Under the pieces are notes generated by a model that ran no database searches, was not told the DNA's origin, and worked only from the letters and a program-made list of their open reading frames with translations. 49,826 bases of DNA from a virus: positions 1 to 49,826 of the IMG/VR virus record IMGVR_UViG_3300031223_000012. One strand, 5' to 3'. Shown here in pieces: positions 1-6,845 of the stretch. The stretch's first letter is position 1. Every line of letters begins with the position of its first letter. The translations under genes were made by a program, and so were the position numbers.

Positions 1-533
1 GACAATTTAGTAACAGCAGACAATTCAGCAGTTTCAAGTTTAAAACTAACAAGCTTTGTTTCTGGTTTAGGCTTGAATATTTGACTGATTAGTTCAGGTT
101 CATATTCAATAAATGTTGTTTCTGCCCTTGCACAAAGTACTGTAATTGCAAGTATAGTTCGGCCGTTTGCATCTTTTTTAGAAAGATTTATTTTCTTAAC
201 AGTACCCAGTACGTGTTCGATTTCCATGTCTACTAGTTGACCAAAATGACCCAGTACCTGTTTACTAAAACTATCACCTTTATATAGTGAACATTTTAGC
301 TTAGGTATTGTGTTGTAAGTTGGATCATTATCAGCAAGACCTGTTAACTTTGCTAGTGGTAGCTGCCACATTTTATATATTGAATCTGCTTCGTTGTTGT
401 TAATTCCAGACAGTACGCTGTTTTCAATAGAAAAGTTTAAAATCTCAGATTTTTTAACTGACATTGAAATTGCTAGGTATTTGCGTAAGGTTTCAGTATT
501 TACGTTACATAGTGTAACCTTTTGTAATTCCAT
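1..533 (-). CDS. Partial protein, possibly sliding-clamp-like
   Basis: The reading frame is open from an ATG at 531-533 to the window edge, so the C-terminus is missing. I translated it by eye; it begins MELQKVTLCNVNTET. The roughly 177 visible residues alternate short beta-like stretches with polar turns and have no catalytic motif I recognise. It lies downstream of the DNA polymerase and dUTPase on the same strand. In T4 the sliding clamp (gene 45) belongs to the polymerase cluster, so a gp45-like clamp is a reasonable guess from size and position. The sequence match is too weak to assert it; an unrelated replication accessory protein is equally possible. Confidence 0.35.
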   Translation of the reverse strand, partial: MELQKVTLCNVNTETLRKYLAISMSVKKSEILNFSIENSVLSGINNNEADSIYKMWQLPLAKLTGLADNDPTYNTIPKLKCSLYKGDSFSKQVLGHFGQLVDMEIEHVLGTVKKINLSKKDANGRTILAITVLCARAETTFIEYEPELISQIFKPKPETKLVSFKLETAELSAVTKL

Positions 534-568
534 AATTTTGTATTTAGTAAATTTAACTATTTAAGTAA

Positions 569-595
569 AATAGCTGACCGCATAGGTCAGCTATT
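569..595 (-). terminator. Hairpin terminator
   Basis: An 11-bp perfect stem (AATAGCTGACC / GGTCAGCTATT) with a 5-nt loop lies 29 nt past the stop of the gene ending at 624. On the minus strand it is followed by a T-rich stretch. It probably ends the polymerase/dUTPase transcript or reduces readthrough into the partial gene beyond. Confidence 0.6.
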
Positions 596-623
596 GTAGA
601 GTCAATCTTGTGCTAACAACTTT

Positions 624-1178
624 TTATTTTTCTCTTTGAAAAGTATAAATATCACCAATATAAAGTCCTATTTCTACTGCATCAATGTCTAATTTCGCCG
701 CCGTAACAGTACCGTCTTCGGTAACCCATATTGAACCACCAACATTAACAAATTTAGTAAGTTCAGGCATATTGCCTAATATTTCTTCAGTTACTTTTGT
801 TTCTTCACCACTAAACAGTTTAGTTGACTTAATCTCAATTGCATCAGTTGCTGTTACATCGACAGTTGGTGCGTTAACCTTTGCCTTTGCCTTTGTTGTT
901 TTTTTCTTTTTAGGCTCACTCTTTTTGTGTCCAACAAAACTTTTAAGTAGTGACTTAATGTCTATGACAATTTGTTGTCTACCCATAGTTGGTTGGCTAA
1001 TTTTATCTAGTCCAGCAATTGCTGTTAACATTTTTGCTTCGTTTTTTTCTGCAACGGCGGACACAAATGCTTCTTTCACTTTTAGTAATGCACCTGCACC
1101 AGAAAGTCTAACTAGTCTGTTTTGTATTAGTTCAGAAAACTGTTTTAGTGTAACGTCTTTACCTTTTACTTTGCCCAT
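624..1178 (-). CDS. Hypothetical protein with basic linker
   Basis: 184 residues, unrecognised. The N-terminal ~80 residues look helical. A Lys-rich stretch follows (about residues 84-100, including KKSEPKKKK), then a beta-rich C-terminal half. The basic linker in the middle suggests nucleic acid contact or a flexible tether between two domains. It sits between dUTPase and a partial clamp-like gene in the replication cluster, so a replication accessory role is plausible but unproven. Confidence 0.6.
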   Translation of the reverse strand: MGKVKGKDVTLKQFSELIQNRLVRLSGAGALLKVKEAFVSAVAEKNEAKMLTAIAGLDKISQPTMGRQQIVIDIKSLLKSFVGHKKSEPKKKKTTKAKAKVNAPTVDVTATDAIEIKSTKLFSGEETKVTEEILGNMPELTKFVNVGGSIWVTEDGTVTAAKLDIDAVEIGLYIGDIYTFQREK

Positions 1179-1265
1179 CTTGCTTAATTTATGTTAATTA
1201 TTGTTAGTTTATTTTATATTTTGATTATGTATAACTTGTCTTAAATTTGCGTAGTGATAAGCAAT

Positions 1266-1841
1266 TTAGAATTGTCCTGTGCTACCAAATGAGCCTTGCC
1301 CTCTACTAGAAGTTGACTTAAATAGATTTTCATCATTTTTGACTTCTTGCCATTCAGTTAGCATTACAGGTACAAGCACAAATTGTACGATTTTTTCACC
1401 ATAAAATATTAGTTGACTGTCTGGTGAAGTATTGGTTAGTGAAATGTGCAATTCGCCTTGGAAATCTTCATCTATAACAGTTGCAGCAACATCAAGTTGT
1501 CTTTTAGATGCTACACCACTTTTGTTGAATGCAATTAAGGCGAGCGCAAGTTCATCTGAATACAAAAAGCCATCGTGATCTTGTAGATTGCATGTAATGC
1601 CTGACGGTATCATTACATGACTATGACCCTTCAGCAAAAAATAGTCATTATCGTAATCATGAAATTCGACAGAAGCCGGATTGGACCATTCTAACTTTGT
1701 CCTAAATTCGCTAACAATGTCATTGTTTGGCACATAGAAATCAATACCAGCACTACGATCAACTAGACCAAACATTTCGTCTTTGTGGGCATTGCCTCTA
1801 GTTGGCTGCTTAACATCTCTTACTCTTTTATATTGTATCAT
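1266..1841 (-). CDS. dut: dUTPase (trimeric type)
   Basis: Hydrolyses dUTP to dUMP and pyrophosphate, keeping uracil out of phage DNA and supplying dUMP for dTTP synthesis. At 191 residues it is slightly longer than a typical trimeric dUTPase (about 150). All five motifs are visible: AGIDFY at 31-36, KSGVASK at 107-113, ATVIDEDFQGEL at 120-131 (Phe replaces the usual uracil-stacking Tyr), GEKIVQFVL at 148-156, and the P-loop-like RGQGSFGSTG at 180-189. An extra segment of about 35 residues lies between motif 1 and the core. Its start overlaps the end of the 68-aa gene by 14 nt, implying translational coupling with the polymerase operon. Confidence 0.93.
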   Translation of the reverse strand: MIQYKRVRDVKQPTRGNAHKDEMFGLVDRSAGIDFYVPNNDIVSEFRTKLEWSNPASVEFHDYDNDYFLLKGHSHVMIPSGITCNLQDHDGFLYSDELALALIAFNKSGVASKRQLDVAATVIDEDFQGELHISLTNTSPDSQLIFYGEKIVQFVLVPVMLTEWQEVKNDENLFKSTSSRGQGSFGSTGQF

Positions 1842-2034
1842 GACTACGATTTTTGTTATTAAGAAAAGACATGTTTTCCCAACCTGAGTCTGAACATGAA
1901 ACCCAGTACCGTTGTCTAACTGTTACACGTTCTAGCCATCTAATCTCAAGCGGTACAATCACAGGCAGCCAGGCAAAGAATGTACGATCTCTAATGTCAT
2001 TTTCTTTTGGTTTCTTTTTAGTTTTTAGTCTCAT
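1828..2034 (-). CDS. Small hypothetical protein between polymerase and dUTPase
   Basis: 68 residues, Lys/Arg- and Trp-rich, beginning MRLKTKKKPKEND. It starts 4 nt after the polymerase stop and overlaps the dUTPase start by 14 nt, so the three genes look like one translationally coupled unit. Its repeated basic and aromatic residues (RDRTFFAWLP, WLERVTVRQRYW) suggest a compact beta protein, perhaps a polymerase or DNA partner. It contains no polymerase motif B or C and so does not supply the missing half of the upstream polymerase. Confidence 0.65.
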   Translation of the reverse strand: MRLKTKKKPKENDIRDRTFFAWLPVIVPLEIRWLERVTVRQRYWVSCSDSGWENMSFLNNKNRSHDTI

Positions 2035-2038
2035 AAGT

Positions 2039-3541
2039 TTAGTCTTTAGGTATTCTTAGTGAACGCTTGCTAAGCTCTTGTTCTATTGGCCCTAGTGCAT
2101 CCCTATAAATGTTTAGCATTAAGTCTTTGTATGCATATCTTGCAGATAGCATTTTATTCTCAATACGTTTTAAGGTGTAGTCTTTATCGTTTTTGTAGTA
2201 GTTACCTAATACGCTAACATAAAAACCTGTCTTAATAAGTTCTTCCTTGTGTTCTTTGCTTTCTACTTTACCAATAAAGTTTTCAAAGGACATATTGTAT
2301 GACTGCATTAACCTTGGGTACAGTGCTGAAAAGTCAGAACAGACACCAAACATAACAAACTTTCTAGTTGGAGACTTAACATAGCCACCTTCAAATGATG
2401 TTTTTTCTTTTTTAACGAAAGGTTCACCGTTAATTTTATTGTCTTCATATAGTTCATCCCAGCATAGTGCATGAACTTGTGCTGTTACTTTTGTGCTATC
2501 CCACAATGATGTTTTAGTTCTGAAAACTAAAGAGTCAATGGCAGCAGTGTAATTTTTCTTTTTGTGTATAATTTGCATGTTAATTGTATCAACTGCACCA
2601 TACAATAAAAATCTATCTATTGGTCCATCGTAAAGGTCTTTGTAACTGCCTTCATAGTCAACCTTACCAACTGGAAATATTTTCTTTGTAACATAGTCTA
2701 GACCGACAGATAATAACGGCGCCAAGTCCCAACCCCATTTTTCTACCAGTTGCATGTAATCCATAACATATCTATGCTTTGGCCATTTGTTAAAGTCAGA
2801 CATTTCACCTGTAGGTGAACCTTGTGCCATATCAACGCCAATTTTTGGACATCTGTTGTTAAGATATGGAACATCAAATCGTGCACCATTCCAAAAAGCA
2901 ATACAATGCAATTTCTTGTTAACAAGTGACCAAAAATAATTAAGCATTTCGGCTTCTGTATCAAACTTAATATGACTATATGCAAGTCTTTCAACTTGCG
3001 CCCAAACCCAATCTGCATCCTTATAGTGTTCGTTAACAAGGTTTTCAATGTGTGCAATTTGTTGATCATCTTGCATTGCCCTACTGTTAGTTGTTAACGT
3101 AACAGTTCTAAGATTTGGTGCTGTTATTTGAATGCTGTCAATTGGAAATGCTGCCTGCTGTGGACTTGGGAAGATTTCGCCGTCTTTAATGTCAATTTCA
3201 ACATCGACCATATACAGCTCAGGCTGTCGAAATGCAAATATTTGATCCCTTAAGGGTTCCGGTATTGATTGTGTTAAGAATTCACGTTTTTCATCAAAGT
3301 CTAGGCGCCAACTAGAAATGCGTTTAATTGGCAGATCATCTTTAAAATGACGCAGGACTGGTTCTACATCAGGGTCTGAAGCATCACAAATTGCATAGTC
3401 ATAGCTACCAAAACCATTAACATCTCTAATGTCAAATTCTTGAAGCTTAATATGGCCGTCTTCTGCAATGTAAGAAACAGATAAGTTATTACCGTGTTGT
3501 GATGTGTCTATAAGCATATATAATTTTTTATAATTGAACAA
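2039..3541 (-). CDS. 43: T4-type family B DNA polymerase, N-terminal half (exonuclease and first part of palm)
   Basis: Replicative polymerase of the T4 gp43 kind, present only as its first 500 residues. Exo I is at VDVEID (D113, E115), Exo II at WNGARFDVPYLNNR (D223), Exo III at YGAVDTIN (D318), and palm motif A at SDFSALYP (D403). In T4 gp43 the matching residues are D112/E114, D219, D324 and D408, so the alignment is almost residue for residue. The ORF stops at 500, inside the region corresponding to the T4 fingers, before motif B (K-x3-NS-x-YG) and motif C (DTD). No continuation lies downstream in any frame of this window. Some T4-like phages have a split gene 43, so a separate second subunit elsewhere in the genome is the simplest explanation. 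Confidence 0.9.
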   Translation of the reverse strand: MFNYKKLYMLIDTSQHGNNLSVSYIAEDGHIKLQEFDIRDVNGFGSYDYAICDASDPDVEPVLRHFKDDLPIKRISSWRLDFDEKREFLTQSIPEPLRDQIFAFRQPELYMVDVEIDIKDGEIFPSPQQAAFPIDSIQITAPNLRTVTLTTNSRAMQDDQQIAHIENLVNEHYKDADWVWAQVERLAYSHIKFDTEAEMLNYFWSLVNKKLHCIAFWNGARFDVPYLNNRCPKIGVDMAQGSPTGEMSDFNKWPKHRYVMDYMQLVEKWGWDLAPLLSVGLDYVTKKIFPVGKVDYEGSYKDLYDGPIDRFLLYGAVDTINMQIIHKKKNYTAAIDSLVFRTKTSLWDSTKVTAQVHALCWDELYEDNKINGEPFVKKEKTSFEGGYVKSPTRKFVMFGVCSDFSALYPRLMQSYNMSFENFIGKVESKEHKEELIKTGFYVSVLGNYYKNDKDYTLKRIENKMLSARYAYKDLMLNIYRDALGPIEQELSKRSLRIPKD

Positions 3542-3850
3542 TTAGCTGGCTATACATGTAGGCAAAAATGTTTTTTCAAGTAGTGGCTGAGTTGTATAAT
3601 GGAACATGCACTTATGACCACGTAATAGTCTAAGCTTAATAGTCGACGTGGTCAAGGTTGGACGTTCGGCTTGCATAGCTATAACTGCTGATTTCAACAT
3701 CGAAGTGTGCCAATCGTGTCCTAAATTAATGTTTAATACGAACATGTCAATGGCAGATGTGTGTAACTTAAGCACTACTAGTCTAAAAACTTTACCACGA
3801 TAGGTAACTTCGTATGCCGTGCTTATTGCTTGTCTTTTTGAGACTAACAA
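3542..3850 (-). CDS. Hypothetical protein, start uncertain
   Basis: 102 residues ending directly at the polymerase start (stop at 3542, polymerase ATG at 3541). The start shown is a TTG; I see no in-frame ATG upstream, although the frame stays open for about 60 nt beyond it. An ATG at 3867-3869 lies in another frame and stops after 8 codons. The protein is hydrophobic/basic with no motif I recognise. It is probably the first gene of the leftward polymerase operon, facing away from the plus-strand virion genes. Confidence 0.45.
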   Translation of the reverse strand: MLVSKRQAISTAYEVTYRGKVFRLVVLKLHTSAIDMFVLNINLGHDWHTSMLKSAVIAMQAERPTLTTSTIKLRLLRGHKCMFHYTTQPLLEKTFLPTCIAS

Positions 3851-3954
3851 CTTATGTAACGATTTTTCATATTGTTTAGTTTTGTAAGATGTTAAATTAA
3901 ACTATACTACTTAAATTTGCAATAGAATTACTAATTTCGTTTTAGGTATACATA

Positions 3955-3962
3955 CATAAATA
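3955..3962 (+). promoter_or_regulatory. Possible T4-late-like promoter for virion genes
   Basis: CATAAATA lies 9 nt before the first virion gene ATG, differing in one base from the T4 late promoter octamer TATAAATA. Late promoters drive structural genes in T4, which fits. The spacing would give a very short leader, so this is suggestive only. Confidence 0.3.
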
Positions 3963-3971
3963 CATTAATTC

Positions 3972-5204
3972 ATGATCACAACACTTAATGACCAAACACC
4001 TAGCAGTGTTCATGCAAATACTTTAATTCAGGTTGAAGACAATTGGAAAAATGGTCTATACTACAACAGTGCATATGAAATAGAAAACTTTGTGCAAGTA
4101 TATAGTGACAAAAAACGTGGTGATCCGTTTAAAGTATTAAATGACCCGACATATAATGGGTTTAAGCTGTTTTTCCATTTTGATACAAGCAAAGGTATTC
4201 TTGCTGATGAACGTCATGTTAATAGCGGTCTGGCTTACCTAAAAAGAATTGGCAGCACCGAAAGATACGACTTACTTAAGCGTTTTATTACCACGCTGTC
4301 TAAAGTAAACTCTATATGCCCTTGGATATTTCAAGAAATTGAAGGTCTAAAGGAATTGCATGAAATGAAAAGAAGTGAACCTAGACACGACTATGAAATT
4401 AGAATTAGGACGCTAGAGACAATTGACTATAAAATACAGTCACTGAATGAAATGTATCGTCATATCATATTTGATGACGATCGTTACTGCTATGTACTAC
4501 CCGAAAACCTTCGTGAATTTAGCATGTCTATTTATGTCTACGATTTTAGACAATTTGATGTTGGCTCACAAACTGCGATAGATTTTTTTCAAACAATTAA
4601 AAATCAGGATGTCAAAAAGTTAAACCACGTTATGTTTGATCTTGGTGGTTGTGAGTTTACCGAGGCGTCAGGTGGTGATTTTTTTACTTCTGTTAACAAC
4701 GCAAGCCCAGTGCAGGTAGATAACAACTTTGTGATTTCAGGTAAAGACTTTACGAGGAATTCAATGTTTAAGTCTATTACTGGCGGTCAGCAGCTTAATG
4801 CAGCAAGTCTTGACGTGGTTAAACGAGTCAACAGTGTAACAACTGGTGTTTCTGAAAACGAAGACCCATCGTTTATTGATAGACTTCGAAATTCAAGACT
4901 GTTTGAAGACATTCAAACGCGAAAAAATGAATACGCAGAACTGCTAGAACGAGATACTTGGCGAAGAAAGTTAACAGATACTAAAAGTGAAGTAGAACAA
5001 AGAGCAGCAGAGCGCATAGAGGCAGAATTGACAAGACTTTATTTTGGTAATGTAAACGGGTTTGGCATCGATGACTTGCTAAGGTTAAACCAAGACGGCG
5101 GCTTTAGAACTGCATTTAATCAAATTTACGCTCAACAAAAAGGCACACAGTCATTAGCTCTTGGCAATACACAAGCTGACGAGTTAGGTAACATTAACAT
5201 GTAA
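3972..5204 (+). CDS. Virion protein, baseplate / tail-tube-cap-like
   Basis: 410 residues, the first gene of the only plus-strand operon. The region RYCYVLPENLREFSMSIYVY (about 165-184) followed by DFRQFD, together with the earlier PWIFQEIEGL, resembles the baseplate tube-initiator proteins (T4 gp48/gp54 type) of large myoviruses. The C-terminal 120 residues are charged and helical (RTRKNEYAELLERD-like heptads), suggesting a coiled or extended tail. The next gene is a gp5-like spike, which supports a baseplate role. The exact T4 equivalent is inference. Confidence 0.55.
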   Translation: MITTLNDQTPSSVHANTLIQVEDNWKNGLYYNSAYEIENFVQVYSDKKRGDPFKVLNDPTYNGFKLFFHFDTSKGILADERHVNSGLAYLKRIGSTERYDLLKRFITTLSKVNSICPWIFQEIEGLKELHEMKRSEPRHDYEIRIRTLETIDYKIQSLNEMYRHIIFDDDRYCYVLPENLREFSMSIYVYDFRQFDVGSQTAIDFFQTIKNQDVKKLNHVMFDLGGCEFTEASGGDFFTSVNNASPVQVDNNFVISGKDFTRNSMFKSITGGQQLNAASLDVVKRVNSVTTGVSENEDPSFIDRLRNSRLFEDIQTRKNEYAELLERDTWRRKLTDTKSEVEQRAAERIEAELTRLYFGNVNGFGIDDLLRLNQDGGFRTAFNQIYAQQKGTQSLALGNTQADELGNINM

Positions 5205-5210
5205 CAAAAT

Positions 5211-5987
5211 ATGTTCGATCAAATATCAGATAAAGAGTCGTATTGGGGTGAGGTCGTTTCAGTAGACGATCCAAAAAAATCAAGCCGAGTTCGAGTTAGA
5301 GTTGTTAGTGTATATGATGAAATACCTGATGAGTATATACCTTGGGCATTGGCACGATACATTGACGGTCGGGCTCATGACCTACCTGCAATTGGTGACG
5401 TTGTGCAAGTTAAGTTTTTAAACGACGACATATACTTTCCAACTTGGTACATGATTAGAAATGAAGACTCTAAGCTGACCGAAGATGACTATGCCAGTGC
5501 ATCTGTAATTATAGAAAAAGACCTGTCTAAGTATGACCTAGACGGTCAACTTTCTGTTCGGTATACGAAATCAGAAGGTTTATTATTAGAGTTAACAAGA
5601 AATGGCAATCGATCTAACATTATTATTAGAAACGACAATACTGTCCTGCTCAACAACGCAAAGACTGGGCGTTGGGTACACATTAGTGACAGTGGTATTA
5701 GCATTGGATCAGAAACAGAAAGTCAACAACCAGCAGTTGTCGGTGATGATAACCTAACAGCACTGATCAAACTAAACGATACTATTCGTGATCTGGTCAT
5801 AAGTATGCATAGCAATCTGACAACTTTGGCCAATGCTGCAAGTTCTAATCCGTATACCTCATTACTGGCACCACCCTTGCTGGCATATGCTGCACAAATA
5901 AAGCTTGAGTCAGAACAAGTATGGCAAATAAACAACGAATTTTTTCCAGAGACAAAATCAACTATCGTAACATTAGATAAAACTTAA
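5211..5987 (+). CDS. Baseplate central spike protein, gp5/VgrG-like OB domain
   Basis: 258 residues. The N-terminus (GEVVSVDDPKKSSRVRVRVV, then IPDEYIPWALARY and IGDVVQVKFLND) is the classic OB-fold of phage baseplate spikes (T4 gp5 N-terminal domain, P2 gpV), which plugs the tail tube below the hub. The C-terminal part has a short beta segment (SNIIIRNDNTVLLNN) and then a VGDDNLTALIKLNDTIRDL helix, common in spike proteins. No lysozyme domain is present, unlike T4 gp5. It starts 6 nt after the previous stop and 4 nt precede the next ORF. Confidence 0.72.
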   Translation: MFDQISDKESYWGEVVSVDDPKKSSRVRVRVVSVYDEIPDEYIPWALARYIDGRAHDLPAIGDVVQVKFLNDDIYFPTWYMIRNEDSKLTEDDYASASVIIEKDLSKYDLDGQLSVRYTKSEGLLLELTRNGNRSNIIIRNDNTVLLNNAKTGRWVHISDSGISIGSETESQQPAVVGDDNLTALIKLNDTIRDLVISMHSNLTTLANAASSNPYTSLLAPPLLAYAAQIKLESEQVWQINNEFFPETKSTIVTLDKT

Positions 5988-5991
5988 CACT

Positions 5992-6279
5992 ATGCCATTA
6001 TTAAGAAACAGAATTAAATTTAAGCAGGATATAACTGCATTGCTTAAAGCAGGATCAAAGCAGGCATTCTTAGAAACATACAACACAACGTATTCAGAAA
6101 CAGAAACAGCAGCAACTTTGGCAGAAAAAATGAGTGTCAAGTTTTCTGAAAGCTTTGCACAAGCTGTAGGTAATGACCTTGCAACCCTAATAGATACACA
6201 AATAGACGAGCAAGGCTTTAACGTTACAGGGCTAACAGCAGGTGGTAACCCTGTTTCAGGTGTCCTTACGTCACTTTAG
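5992..6279 (+). CDS. Small virion-associated protein
   Basis: 95 residues, last gene of the plus-strand operon, 4 nt after the spike gene stop. It is mostly helical with an Ala/Thr-rich middle (TETAATLAEKMSVKFSESFAQAV) and a Gly/Thr-rich end. Small proteins of this kind often sit beside spike genes in myovirus baseplate clusters. No specific function can be assigned. Confidence 0.55.
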   Translation: MPLLRNRIKFKQDITALLKAGSKQAFLETYNTTYSETETAATLAEKMSVKFSESFAQAVGNDLATLIDTQIDEQGFNVTGLTAGGNPVSGVLTSL

Positions 6280-6280
6280 G

Positions 6281-6511
6281 CTATTGACCTAGGACTTTAT
6301 TAATTGCATCGTTGCTAAATTTAATTTCTTGCAATGCAGTTTCAAGCTTATGCAATCTTGCAAGGGTTTGCGTATTGCTTTCGTTTACTGCATTTAACCC
6401 GTTTAGGGCATGGTCTTTCATTTCTTTGCTTCTTGTCGTATGACATTCTCCGCTTTCAATCATACTGCTTAACATTGCAATAGTTCTTTGTGCTAATTTT
6501 ATATAGTCCAT
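6281..6511 (-). CDS. Small helical hypothetical protein
   Basis: 76 residues, predicted almost entirely helical with two amphipathic stretches (IKLAQRTIAMLSSMIES and TLARLHKLETALQEIKF) compatible with a coiled-coil hairpin. It converges tail to tail with the virion operon, with one nucleotide between the stops. No family recognised. Confidence 0.55.
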   Translation of the reverse strand: MDYIKLAQRTIAMLSSMIESGECHTTRSKEMKDHALNGLNAVNESNTQTLARLHKLETALQEIKFSNDAINKVLGQ

Positions 6512-6565
6512 AATTGTTAAGTTTTTAATATGTGTTAATTATTCCATTGTGTGTCATACTATCCA

Positions 6566-6835
6566 TTACGTTATTGTTAAAAATTGAAATCTAGTTAGTC
6601 CTGGTCTCTCTCCATTTTCACTTGATGTTTTATGTTCTATTGATCGCCAACCGGCAGCAACATACATTCTTACTATTTCCTGTCTAAGCGCTAAGCTGTA
6701 TTCATCTGTAATTACAATTGTCGGTGAAGCGTCTGTTGCCACTGATAGTTGTCTTTCTATTTTTGTTACCATTGACTGTATAGTGTCAGCATTTGTAACT
6801 TTGTTTCCAATTTGTGTTGGACCTGATAGTTTCAT
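6566..6835 (-). CDS. Hypothetical protein
   Basis: 89 residues with alternating helix and strand: TIVITDEYSLALRQEIVRMY followed by a Trp turn and RFQFLTIT at the end. It lies 10 nt downstream of the helicase stop, so it is probably co-transcribed with the helicase. No motif recognised. Confidence 0.55.
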   Translation of the reverse strand: MKLSGPTQIGNKVTNADTIQSMVTKIERQLSVATDASPTIVITDEYSLALRQEIVRMYVAAGWRSIEHKTSSENGERPGLTRFQFLTIT

Positions 6836-6845
6836 ATTGTGTTTG

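Noticed and set aside
685-1197. Long plus-strand ORFs opposite minus genes (also at 31980-32540, 33375-33869 and elsewhere)
   Set aside because: They are shadows of confidently assigned minus-strand genes, have compositionally odd Ser/Phe-rich products, and lack motifs.
2743-3069. Alternative 108-aa ORF inside the polymerase gene
   Set aside because: Lies on the same strand in another frame within a well-supported polymerase gene, with no motif.
5211-5987. Lysozyme domain in the gp5-like spike
   Set aside because: No E-x8-D-x5-T catalytic pattern; the region after the OB domain is short and beta/helical.
6270-6300. Weak stem between convergent operons
   Set aside because: Only four to five pairs with no T-run; not a convincing terminator.
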